A DNA stretch of 64,000 bases from Acanthacorydalis orientalis (lineage: Eukaryota; Arthropoda; Insecta; Megaloptera; Corydalidae). The DNA lies in contig CM068315.1 of NCBI GenBank assembly GCA_034766995.1, forward strand, positions 55,039,556 to 55,103,555, written 5' to 3'. Below, piece by piece: positions 1-11,669 of the stretch (the stretch's first letter is position 1; each line of letters starts with the position of its first letter). The notes below the pieces were generated by a model that searched no databases, had not been told where the DNA came from, and saw only the letters and a program-made list of their open reading frames with translations. A program made the position numbers and the translations under genes.

Positions 1-142
1 AGAGCTTTTGAATAAAATACTATAATTCTACAACACTGTATTTGTCCATTTTGTAAATCATTAGAGAAACATTAACTATATTTGTAAAATAAGAGAAAAT
101 AATAAATCTTAGTAGTTCTTGTCCTGAAGAATATCTTATGTA

Positions 143-480
143 TTGGATTGTCCGGAAAGTTCGTGTCGATAATTGGTAGATGGTGTTGGAACATGTCTGA
201 ATATATCAAAATTACTGAAAACATATGACTTCTATACATATTCTGGAAGGCGATATTTCAAGCATCTTTAGAAAAAAAAACTGTTCGAGATAAATTGATT
301 TGTATCAGTTTTGTACCCGTTTGAAGATGGAAGAAGACAAAGTGCATTTTAGGCGCTTGATGCTTTTCTATTACCGGAAAGGAAAAATGCCACACAAGCA
401 ACAAATAAGATATGTGCTGTTCCCTTATAATGTTCCCTTAAAATCATCAAACCACTTGTGGACAACACTTAAAGAATTTT
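143..480 (+). mobile_element. Mariner transposon, 5' fragment
   Basis: A terminal-repeat-like start at 143 (TTGGATTGTCCGGAAAGTTC, after a TA at 141-142) is followed by an ATG at 327. That frame opens a mariner transposase N-terminus: about 30 codons contain FRRLMLFYYRKGK, the helix-turn-helix region of this family. Similarity fades after about 425, and no matching inverted end or catalytic DDD region follows. It is therefore a 5'-end fragment, not a functional element. The family assignment rests on recognising the N-terminal motif; the terminal repeat is inferred because its partner is missing. Confidence 0.6.
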
Positions 481-1849
481 TGATATATATTATTTGTTAA
501 ACTTTTAGTGGAAAAAGTCTCATGTGTGTCCATTAGACAAAGGTCAGTAAAATTCGGTACAAAATGATTTCATTAGCTTGAAATTTAATTTAATATAAAA
601 AGTGGTCCTTAAAACACTGAAAATTGTCACCGTATTGAAGTAGTTTACCCAAGTTAATAACCTATTAAATGATTCCATTGTTTGAGTTGAAATCTAATAG
701 TCAATTATACTAATGAGACGCTCGTTGCTGTATACTTTTGTATAATTATTTAAACGTATAGAATGTCCTTCCTTGAAAAATACACAAATGATGTTTAATT
801 CTTCAGAAAACATTCATTTTTTTAACTAATCATAATTTCTGTAAAAGCCATATACACAAAGCAATTTATTGAAAATTAAAATAAATTATACATTCATTAC
901 TATGAAAACAATTATTACAACCTATAAAAGATATTTTTTAATCTAAAAAAGAATAAAATTTGAATAATTTAGAAGTTTATTTACAAGTAAATATTAATTA
1001 AATGTCCAAAGAAAACTATACATTTTCATAAACATAAAATATAGATTTTAAAGATATATTGTGTTTATTTATATAAAAATTAACAAATATCTTATAAAAT
1101 TCGCTGAAATTAAAAGTATTGCATGTAAATTAATTACTTTTAAAATATGATTTAATTAATATAAAAATTATTGTTTATCAGATTCGAAAATAAATATCTT
1201 TCAAAACAATATTTGTGTGTAGAAAAATATGTTTAACCATTCTATATCTACTATGAAATTATTATAACTAAAAATTTAAAGCGCACCTGAACCGATCTTG
1301 AAAATACTAGCAAATAAATTAATTAGACCGTAACATAATTAGTAACTAGTATAAACATATAAAGTATCTATTCTCATTTCGAAATGAAATTCCTTCTCAA
1401 CACCGTCGATTTTTATTCAAATTAAAAGTAATTAATCTGTGAAAATAATGTAATTGTATAAAATTTCAAAACACTTACTATCACAACACTATTTTTCGTT
1501 GATTGATACATCATACACATTTTTATATTACGATTCTACAATTTTTAGACGAGTAAATGTGGGTGATAAATACCAGTATTATAAAAAAAAATCGTTTAGA
1601 TATTATTTAGCTAAATATTTAATCTTTTAGTAAAATATCTGTGTTTGTTCTACGCGCACAGAATTTTAAATAACTCTATTAATTTTGCTTATTTGAAACA
1701 TGTTTTTGTTAATAAATACAAGTGTTTATGTATAAATAAAATATAGTTTTTGTGTGTTACATAAAATATAGATTTGCTAAAACACTTGCCTTCTTAAAAT
1801 ATCCGGTAATAAAATTTAAAATCATATTAATAAATATATAGTAAGAAGG

Positions 1850-2040
1850 TATCATTTTCGCAACTGAATTGTTCTGATCTTACAAACCGTTATTTATTTC
1901 TGATCATATATTTTTTTGCTGATACGCATTTCGAAGGCGATGCCATCATCAGTAAATTTACAATTTCTCATTAAATTTTTTTCATCGGAAAGAATGTATT
2001 GATTTGCGGACTGAGTGAAAATTTTATTTGTGAAAGTAGA
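1850..2040. repeat. Snap-back MITE family, copy 1
   Basis: The copy contains the family's internal block GCGATGCCATCATC near 1938. The right end reads GAGTGAAAATTTTATTTGTG, the inverse of the usual left end (cttttacaaatgaatttttcac). The left arm is decayed. The boundaries are approximate and no target-site duplication is clear. Confidence 0.5.
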
Positions 2041-2273
2041 AAAACATTCATTTTTGATTAATTTGTTTTATTTTATTAGTATGTAATTTAATGGTCCAGC
2101 GACAACTAAAACGTTGACATGAAGAACAAAAACTACTAAAACTCCATTTGAATTCATTTTTTTCTTACGCCATACACAATTACTAATTTTAATAAAAATA
2201 CAAATTTATATCTTTTTGTATCGAACTGCAAAACATGCTATATGTACTTATGTATATATATACATATATAAAC

Positions 2274-2306
<33 letters not shown>

Positions 2307-2540
2307 TAGTAACTATAACTATAATTAAAAAATTATCCTGCCGCTATGTGTGCATTTTATTCGTTCTCTGATTAGTTGATATCACATGGTCTCTATTCTG
2401 ATTGGTTGATATCAGTCATATCATCAATGTACTGTTTGGTGATTATTTTTTAATTTCTGTTATTTGTTAGAGGGGAACGAGGACTGAATCCCGTTAAGGG
2501 GTTGGTGAGTGAATCCTCCTAGTGTGTGTGTGTGTATATG

Positions 2541-2542
<2 letters not shown>

Positions 2543-2582
<40 letters not shown>
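2543..2582. repeat. (TA)n microsatellite
   Basis: A dinucleotide TA run preceded by a short GT run (2521-2535). It is one of more than thirty such arrays in the window. Confidence 0.9.
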
Positions 2583-2585
<3 letters not shown>

Positions 2586-2770
2586 GCATTCATTACTAAA
2601 AGTTAGTTGTAATGTTTTTATGTGGTAAATAATTGTCAGAAAAGCCTCAAAAATACCTGTTGCTTATCTTTGTGATAAGAATATCTAATTTTAATTGTAA
2701 CTGTTTTATGTAAATAAAATATACGAAATGTGCAGCCTGACAATGAAATACTATATTTATCTTTTTATAA

Positions 2771-3137
2771 TTACTTTTGTTTGTCAAAATAATCTCTCGA
2801 AAATTCAACACAATTTGTTCAACGACGCTCCAGCGCCTTTATCCCATTCTGTAAGTCCGATTCCTCAAGATGTTCAAAATAGCTATTTACTGCTGCTTTC
2901 AGCTCATCACTTTAAGAAAATTGCTCGGTACCAAGCGTTTTTTTTTAAGATTAGGGAATAGTCTCAACGGGGCGTTACCTTCCAAGCTTGTACGACTACG
3001 TTCAAATTCTGCAGCTCATTTTTAAAAAATTATAAATGAAGGTGCACTATCACTCGACATATTTTTCATCTCATTAAAAGTTTCTGTTGGCGTTAATCTT
3101 TTACGAAAATCACAGCGCGATGTTCAGTTTTATCCAT
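2771..3137 (-). mobile_element. Mariner transposase remnant, internally deleted
   Basis: Read on the minus strand, an ATG at 3137 opens MDKTEHRAVI, a mariner transposase start. The frame is broken by stops and shifts but shows the N-terminal region ending near a KNELQNL block (normally KWAAEF). After a large internal loss it resumes as the C-terminal end, with YFEHLEESDLQNGIKALERR, an in-frame stop where Trp is expected, and a terminal RDYFDK. The catalytic core, with the first two acidic residues, is absent. The remnant is about 370 bp against about 1 kb for an intact transposase gene. Terminal repeats were not identified. Confidence 0.72.
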
Positions 3138-3474
3138 TTTAAAAAGTACTTTATTTTTTTAAAAAAAAAACTGTTTACAACAAACCGCTTAACAAATTGA
3201 CTTAATGTTTCACAATTTTTTATGAGATAGGTCTAGTAATACAAAGCAGAAAAAAATTTAAACGTAGAACACTAACACCTACATGTATGCCAGGTTGAAA
3301 ACTTATCAAATTGCCCACATATTTCACTGCGTACATCTATGTTTTTATCTTTTTCTCATCTGATTTTTTATCTCACTTTTTTGGAGAATACGAACCAACA
3401 AAATCATGCGTACAATTGTTAATAGAAAAATTTAAATATTTTTTCAGTTATACATTTTAGCTCTCTCTCCCTCT

Positions 3475-3481
3475 TTATATA

Positions 3482-3542
<61 letters not shown>

Positions 3543-3622
3543 CTAAAAGTCTAGCTGTCAAATATTTACTTTTAAAAATATTCAATTCCATTACAACAAT
3601 AATCATTAGAAATTATAAATAT

Positions 3623-3675
<53 letters not shown>

Positions 3676-3730
3676 TACATCAGAGAGATAAATATTATTT
3701 TGTACTATATATATATATATATATATATAA
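3475..3730. repeat. TA arrays with a short tandem duplication
   Basis: Three TA runs (3475-3541, 3628-3667, 3706-3730). The sequence TAATTACATCAGA follows both the second and third run (near 3671 and 3733), and AAATATTATTTT precedes both, so a unit of roughly 65 bp including a TA run has been duplicated. Confidence 0.75.
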
Positions 3731-4744
3731 AATAATTACATCAGACTAATATTAATTGTCTGTAAAAATAATTAATATATTTAATTAATGACAAGTACTC
3801 ATTACTGTCTCTACAAAATTTATTTCTTGATAAAATGTAATTAATATATCATAAACGTTAAAAATTCAAAGTTCACCAAGTATTGTCTTATTCCTGACCT
3901 GTTCGTAAGCTAGTCACAGATAATGTAGATCTCCAGCTGTATTTTATTCTTGGATAATGACTTCACTCTGAGCCAATGACTAGTGGATTGATGTAACATA
4001 ACTGTAATGCAATCCCATTTTATATGTACAGCACTAATCTTTCATTTAGTTATAAACATTTTTGAAACCGTACCGGGCGTATTTTTATATTAAAATCACT
4101 TTTTTTTTTTAGTAGTGAGTTCAGTACAGATACCAAAGTCCTAATCAATGTCTCACACATTCCAAATGTAATAAAAACGTGAGTAAATCGTTTAAAAAGA
4201 ATGTAGATATAATTTTAAAACAAATTATTATTGAGAAACTAATACTAATAATATATATATATATATATGTATACTAAGATAAAACTAATTTGTGTAGAAT
4301 ACTTGAAAATATAACTTTCAAAATTCAGAACAATATATGACAAACCTAACATAGGAGTTTGTTGTATTTTTTGAAAAATTCTGAGTGATATTTTTAAATG
4401 CTCCAAGTTTAATATATTCTTATTAAACATAGTGTTATAACGTAACGTATAGATTGTAACAAACGTAGTTACTTTATAAGTAAATATGGCATTTAAGAAA
4501 GAACAATTTTTTATTATATTTTTTTTATATATTACATGGTCATACTTTTTGAAGTTATAATTTTCGATTTTTATTCCTGGTATCCAGTTAGTGTATTATC
4601 GTACAATATGACTGAGACAAACGATTCATAATTTTTATAATGATCTTATTTTTTTCATTTATTCAACAACAATAATGATTAAATAATTTAATGTTTAGTT
4701 TGTTATTTTTATATAAATTAAATTTTCTGTGATATTTTTTATAA

Positions 4745-4774
<30 letters not shown>

Positions 4775-4778
<4 letters not shown>

Positions 4779-4883
4779 GGGGCTCTGCCCTCTAATCGCT
4801 ACGCTCATCGACTACAGAGCGGCTAGAGATGTTATGGAGTCTCTTCATTCGCTCCCCCGACTCGATTCGCTTGAATCGTATCG

Positions 4884-4885
<2 letters not shown>
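4775..4885 (-). mobile_element. Helitron-like terminal scrap between TA arrays
   Basis: A GC-rich island of about 110 bp sits between two TA arrays. On the minus strand 4806-4775 reads GAGCGTAGCGATTAGAGGGC followed by AGAGCCCCCTAA. It resembles the end of the Helitron remnant at 40154-40188 (gcgaagcgag, a run of G, then a short G/C hairpin). No coding sequence remains. The assignment to a Helitron-derived end is inference from that similarity. Confidence 0.4.
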
Positions 4886-4930
<45 letters not shown>

Positions 4931-4972
4931 TAGTATGTATATAGTATGTATGTACGTACGTTAGTATATAGT

Positions 4973-4977
<5 letters not shown>

Positions 4978-5031
<54 letters not shown>
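4978..5031. repeat. (TA)n microsatellite
   Basis: An uninterrupted TA run of about 54 bp. A shorter TA run lies at 4885-4922. Confidence 0.9.
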
Positions 5032-5033
<2 letters not shown>

Positions 5034-5972
5034 AGTATGTCTATATAATCATTTTCGGATATATATTGCAACATAGTTGTTTTATAAAGTCGCACATTCC
5101 ATTGTAGTTGTTATAATACAAAATCATAATTTCCAGAATATTCTCAAATTTAACTACAATTGTAGTTCTCAATTTTACTATAATTTTTTTATTGTTTATA
5201 TAAAAAAAATATAAACAGTATTACCGAAAAATCAGAAATTTTTTTACTGTTTTTATCCATTAAAATGTATACATTTTCGTACAATTTTTTTGAGAAATCT
5301 TATTAAAATAAATACAACACTGTCCTATCCGAAGCGAAGACATTCGGATCTAACGATAAAATAATACTTTGGAAATAAAATGAAGTATATTTTGTTGCAA
5401 AAAAATATTGTGTAAGATTTTTCGTACTTCCTTTAAATTTAAATAACCATTTTGTATGCATTATTTTGTAAAAAAAATCTACCAGCACAAGGGATTAATT
5501 AAAAAAATTAAAGTGCTTGAAAATTTGCTGAAAACAACAAAGTGTTTTGATATATATGCTTCACGCTAAGAAACTTTTATTTTAAATCAATTTATTTTTC
5601 GATTAAGTGCAAATCATTTCATACAAGCAATATCTTCAAATAAGAAATTTTTAAATAGATATAAACCTATATATATATATATATTGACTTTTTATACACA
5701 TCTTTCTTATTTGTTTAGATAAATAAATATTTATTTACATAATAAATATTAATATTGACATAAATACTTAAATATTTATGTTTAATTACAACCTACTACT
5801 ATTATTTGAAAAATTGTCTGTTATATTCCTTCCAATAATAGTATTGAATTTAATATCTCTTTAGGCAAATAATAGAATTATTTTTTAAAGAAAAACATTT
5901 TATATAATGAAATTATTTTCCACCCTACCTGTAATAAGTATATATATATACACATTATATATATATATACAC

Positions 5973-6019
<47 letters not shown>

Positions 6020-6262
6020 GTTATATATGTATATATAAAGGCAGTTTACTTTGAATTTAAAACGCACCTCATTTTCAAAAAAAGACAGTTGGAAAAAGTA
6101 AATAGTATTTAAAAATAAATATAATAATTTATTAAAGACAGAGTTAATTAAATGGAAGTTTTCCTAACTTGCGGATAGTAAAAAATATTACTTCAATTAA
6201 TTTTCAGTCGAGAAAATTCTAAAAAAGGTGGGCCTTAAATTCAAAGTAAGAACACATACATT

Positions 6263-6301
<39 letters not shown>

Positions 6302-6660
6302 GTTTATTTGTATATCAATTCACACCAATATCGCAAAACAGGTTTTAGTACGATTCTTACAGTGGGATAGATTGAATTCACGTCCATGTATATAAAAATA
6401 CAAAATCTTAAACCATTTGTTTACCAAGGTTAGAGTAAATTGCACGCGTCCGTTCCTAAAATTCACGCTAAATTAAAAATAATCGTGAAGTGTGACTGTA
6501 TTGTGAACAGTGAGTTCGTGTTACTATTTTTTTTTATTGAAATTAGTTCAGAACTTCGTCGAACCAAATTTCATAAGATTTTAAAACAATCGAATCTTAA
6601 AAACAGCAATTTCTCGAACTCATTAAAAAAATATTGTGATTGCAATAAAATCATTTCACA

Positions 6661-7232
6661 ATGGATGAAGATCAAATGTGGAAAAATCTTTATATGAAAA
6701 TCGAGAGGCAACAGTCAGTTGTGCATTCGATTATAGAACCGCCATCAGATCGTGAAAAAGAGTAAGTTGTATTATTATGTTTTACCAATTTTTTTTAATC
6801 AGTTTCGGTTTGCATGCAGATAATATAAACGGAAGTCGTTGGAAAATTGCACGGTTTTCGTGACAACCATTTACGATCTACGTCATATTTTTTTTAAGTA
6901 CGGTTGGTACTGTGGAGGTGGTTTGTTTGATATCTATTTTTGACGTACATGTGATTTAAATTCACTGCATGTAAACGTGTAGATGTTTTTATTAGCGGTT
7001 TCCTTTTATCGAATAGGATTTCCATACTGTTCGAATATTCAGTAGATAAATGCTATAAAAAATAATCATGTTCTTAAATAAAGTATTAATGAACGATATT
7101 ACATAATTTATATTTTTGTTATAGACGTTCATAATTGCAAAATATATTTTTTAACATTTTCTTTTTAAAGGAAATACATTTTTTATATATTTTTGTAAAA
7201 AAAAACACTTATAACAAGTATCTGATTGTACA

Positions 7233-7284
<52 letters not shown>

Positions 7285-7300
7285 GTATATATATATATAA

Positions 7301-7331
<31 letters not shown>

Positions 7332-7697
7332 CATTATATATATATATATATATATATATACATTATATAAGTCAAGGTTCATTATCTATTTTTTTAAGGA
7401 AATGGTTCTATCATGTTTTATATGTTAATTTTTCTGCTACGAACTAGCAATTTCCTGTTTTTTTGTTGCCATTCTTTTCCTAAACGACTGTTAAATCACT
7501 AAAATAGCTTAACAACAATCTTTTTCTCCAAAGAAATCAATAATGCTCAATTCTAAATACATTCTCATTTTCTGCTACCAAACATAAATAGTATTTATAC
7601 ATTGATATCCAGAAAATAAATATTATATCCCGGTCTAAATTTTCAGTTTACTTTCCTATAAAATAAATCTGATGTGATTTACAATAAATGACTTGGA

Positions 7698-7768
<71 letters not shown>

Positions 7769-10700
7769 ATAGAAGAGAATAAGATAACAAATCAAAAAAT
7801 ATTTATAGTTGAATATTCACTTGATAAAAGATATTTTTAACATGTTTTTTAGTGTTCAGTCTTCATTATTAAGCATTTTTCAATTATTTTCTTTATTTTG
7901 ATAGTTTCGTTGCTTTGTATTTCTATTGCAATCATATATCTACAGAAAACATACAGTTTTTTATAATACCTCTCATTTTTTGCATTTAATACGAGGGTCG
8001 TTTGATAAGTTTAGTAAATTTCTAAGATGTGGTACCGCATATTCATTTGGTAACACCATGGCAATCAAGTGTCATTTTTCGAACTAGCATAGGCGAAATT
8101 TCAGTCAGAATCGACGTCTCGTTCACGTTATACAGATGTTCGGAGCGAGCATTGTAGCAGTCGTCGCTAAAGAAAGGAGCACCTTTTGCGTTGATTCGTC
8201 ACCGTGGATGAAACATAGATCCACTACTAGACATCTGAGTCGAAGCAGCAGTCAAGCAACAACGACTGGTGAAAGTGTGCCGAAGGAGTTGAAGACCATT
8301 CTGTCGGCTGTAAATGTGATGGTCACTGTTTTTTTGAAATTCACAAGGAATCATCCTGACCGACTACTTAACGAAGGGAAAAACGATAAAAGGGCCCATT
8401 ATGCAATATTATTGGACCGTTTGAAAGAAGACCTAAAACAAAACCAGTCATAATTGGCACACGAAAAAGTGCTCTTTCCCCAGAACAACGCGCCGTCCTA
8501 CAGATCGACCGTCGCGATGACAAAATTGCACGAATTAGGCTTAGAATTGATTCCTCATCCACTCTGTTCTCCGGATTTCACACCGTGCGATTTCTTCCTC
8601 TTCTCAAACTTGAAAATTTGGCTCGGTGGGAAGAAATTCTCGTCGATTGAGGATGTCATCGCCTCCATTAATGGATTCCTTTACAGACTCACTGGACCAA
8701 GTATATACCACTCAATGAAGACTATGTTAAGAAATAAAATCGATCGATGTTCATCTTGCTTTTTTACCCTACTTATCAAACGTCCCACGTATCTTAATTA
8801 ACAAAAATAAAATCTTCTCAAAGCGTCGATGGATGTTTAAAAAAATATCCTCAAATTACGTCATAAATCACCAGATTGCGACTCTGTATGATAAATTTTA
8901 AGAGTCTAGACCAAAAAAAAAAAACAAATAAATTCAGATTAACATATTACCAAACATAAACAATGAAAATCAGAAAAATTCTATCTAAAAAAACGTATAC
9001 ATCCCTGTTTTTCTGATAGATTCGGAGAATTTAAAAATAAAATCTCAATGTAATTGTTTTATAAGCAGTTTTCATCCTTGAAAAGTGTTACTCATATTTC
9101 GATGTGAACAAAACAATAAGACATTACAATGTCGGATATTTTTTGAAAAAAAAATATACTAAGAACGCAAACATTCTGCATTTGCATACTTTTTGCTAAT
9201 GTGCTCTTTCTTTGGTTGTATTCAAATATTAACATGAAATGCATTCCACTTTATAATTAATTCTTTTGTATTTTTTTAATTTCAATATATATGCATTTCC
9301 AAAAACAAATATATTATTGAATATTTAATAATTGCTAATGAAAATATATAAGTTAATAAAACACATAATAATACATGTTTATAGGACACTAAATTTTAGT
9401 AAATCACGACATAATAATAGAATATAAGAAAATATATTACCAACATCAAAATATTCTTTAAAAAAAAATAATGAAGAAAATTTGAAACAGAATGTTACTA
9501 AATAATTGCTATTTAAAGTGAAACGACACAAACTGAAACGCTTTTCCTATAAAAAATACATGAATACTTGAAACAGAATCTTGATACCAGTATTTAATAT
9601 AAGTAAATAAACAATAATACAACATTATTTAAGTATATTTATCTGATATTAATCAGTATTTAGTTCATTATATCTACAATTCCATTAGATATATTGTCCT
9701 TGAAGTATTGATCCCCTTAAATCACTTAAGTAATTATCTAACCCGAATAGTTTTAATCCTCGAACATTCGCAGCTAGCTTATTAATAAACTCGGACTCTG
9801 TATTGTTGATAAGAGTAATCAATTTCACTTAAGTACAAAACGTAAACGTTTAAATTAATAAAAAAAATCCAAAATTTCGCTCAAAGAATGGAAAAAATGT
9901 GTAAAGTTAAAAGCGACGATAAAAGAGAACGCATATAAAAAAGCAGACGTTATTAAAATCGGTTTCTTTGAGTCTTTAAAAACATTGTAATATATCAACA
10001 TACTTAAATGTTTTATTTATTTGTATCCTAAATCGTACTTGATTTTTTCAAATCAGTTAAATTTGTTATATTTTTCCTAGGAAATCAATTGAAATCGATT
10101 TTTAACCGAGAAACATCCATTTTCTTTGTATTAAATGTGAAAAAAAAACGAATGTAAATTTTGATATTAAACTTATGAAGTAATTTAAATGATTTATTGT
10201 TTTTTTGAGGATTAATAACTTGTAAATAAATCGACTACTCACGCTTTATCAATTTTTAAATAGATAATAGTCTGTTTTTTTAATAAATCGACTTTTCTTC
10301 AATCTTTCACTTACTTCAATTATATGTTGACCTTCTATACCTATTAAATATTTATCAAACAACACTTATTGATTTTTCTTATTTAATATCTACCTGAAAA
10401 TAAGTCTACCAAATCTATTTTTAATCAATAAGACATTTTTTCTTCCATATTTTTTTTAACTTTCATAAACGTTCTACTTTCTTACTTTAATACCAGAACA
10501 CTACCTCGATTAAAGTATCCTCCTTTATACTTTTTAGCCATGCAAATTGAATAATGTCGTTGCATGTTTATCCGTGGGTGTTAAAGAATTTATTATCTGT
10601 GCAACAAGAATCTGCATGTACAAATATAGTGTTTGTATTATTACAGACCTAATAGCTGTTTTCAAACAAGTTCTGTTTACATAAAATACTTTTTGTACAC

Positions 10701-10852
10701 TTTTATTAATCTTTTTCTTAATTTCTTATTTATTGAAACAATTGTATTTTTCATTTTATGGTATTTTAGAGCTGTGATCAATTTAACAATATAAATACAA
10801 TTGAATTATAATAAAAATGGTATTCGTTTTGAGTAATAATATAACTTTCAAT

Positions 10853-10906
<54 letters not shown>

Positions 10907-11638
10907 GAAATCGGTTTTTTGTTCTCAAAAAATTATACTAGTTGAAATCAATTTTTTATGTATTCTAAAAACTAAAATTTTAAATACACACAAAATTTCC
11001 TACCGCTTTAATTCAAAACTGAATTATTATAATTTGATTACAAAAATATTGTTTACTTAGTAACTAGTTTAATTTTCTTTTGTTATAAATCATTCTCTAA
11101 TGACACATTTGTTGAAATACAAATTGAATTAATTATTTTTACTCAAACAACCGTGAATTCAATCAATTACTTTTGATCAACATACAAAACTAATTAAAAA
11201 TATTTTTAATTTCGCAAAGAATTTACTTTTCAATCGATAACATAAGAGTTTCTTTCTACAATAACAAAGAAACTTTTGTTATTGATAATCGAACTGACCA
11301 CAGTAGGTCAGTTCGATTATTAAAATATCGTTTATTAGAACCTTCATTATTCGAATTCATTTTTATTTAAGCAATAATTGTAAATACCCCTGCTTAGAAT
11401 AGAGAATCGATGGAAGATGTTTCAGTAAAGAACGAATTTTTATTTTGTAGTGATTCTCTTTCTCAGTCTATTCTTACAGACAAATATTTGTTAATTATTT
11501 GGAGTTAAGGGCACATCGATATCTCTGGTCATTATCATCCGAACACAAAATAAAATCTTTGTTTTTATTTTGTATTTACACATCCGCGTTCGAATCATCC
11601 TTTAATTATTTTCAAAGATAGTTAAAATGTACATAACG

Positions 11639-11669
<31 letters not shown>

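Larger units (their letters stand above)
1..6660. other. Gene-free 5' flank
   Basis: I see no supportable host coding exon before 6661. The stretch holds two mariner remnants (143-480 and 2771-3137), one snap-back MITE copy (about 1850-2040), a GC-rich Helitron-like scrap (4775-4885) and many TA arrays, including 2543-2582, 3475-3541, 3628-3730, 4978-5031, 5939-6017 and 6268-6297. Short open frames here are AT-repeat translations or transposon pieces. The last 250 bases before 6661 are less AT-biased and probably include the promoter and 5' UTR of the unc-13-4-like gene. Confidence 0.7.

Noticed and set aside
6440..6697. 85-codon frame overlapping the proposed first exon of the unc-13-4-like gene
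   Set aside because: It is in another frame with no family similarity, whereas the ATG at 6661 gives a phase-matched exon with a good donor.
7135..7428. Open frame rich in Tyr and Ile
   Set aside because: It is a translation of TA microsatellites; similar frames near 4729, 25030, 43329, 46847, 53537 and 63759 were rejected for the same reason.
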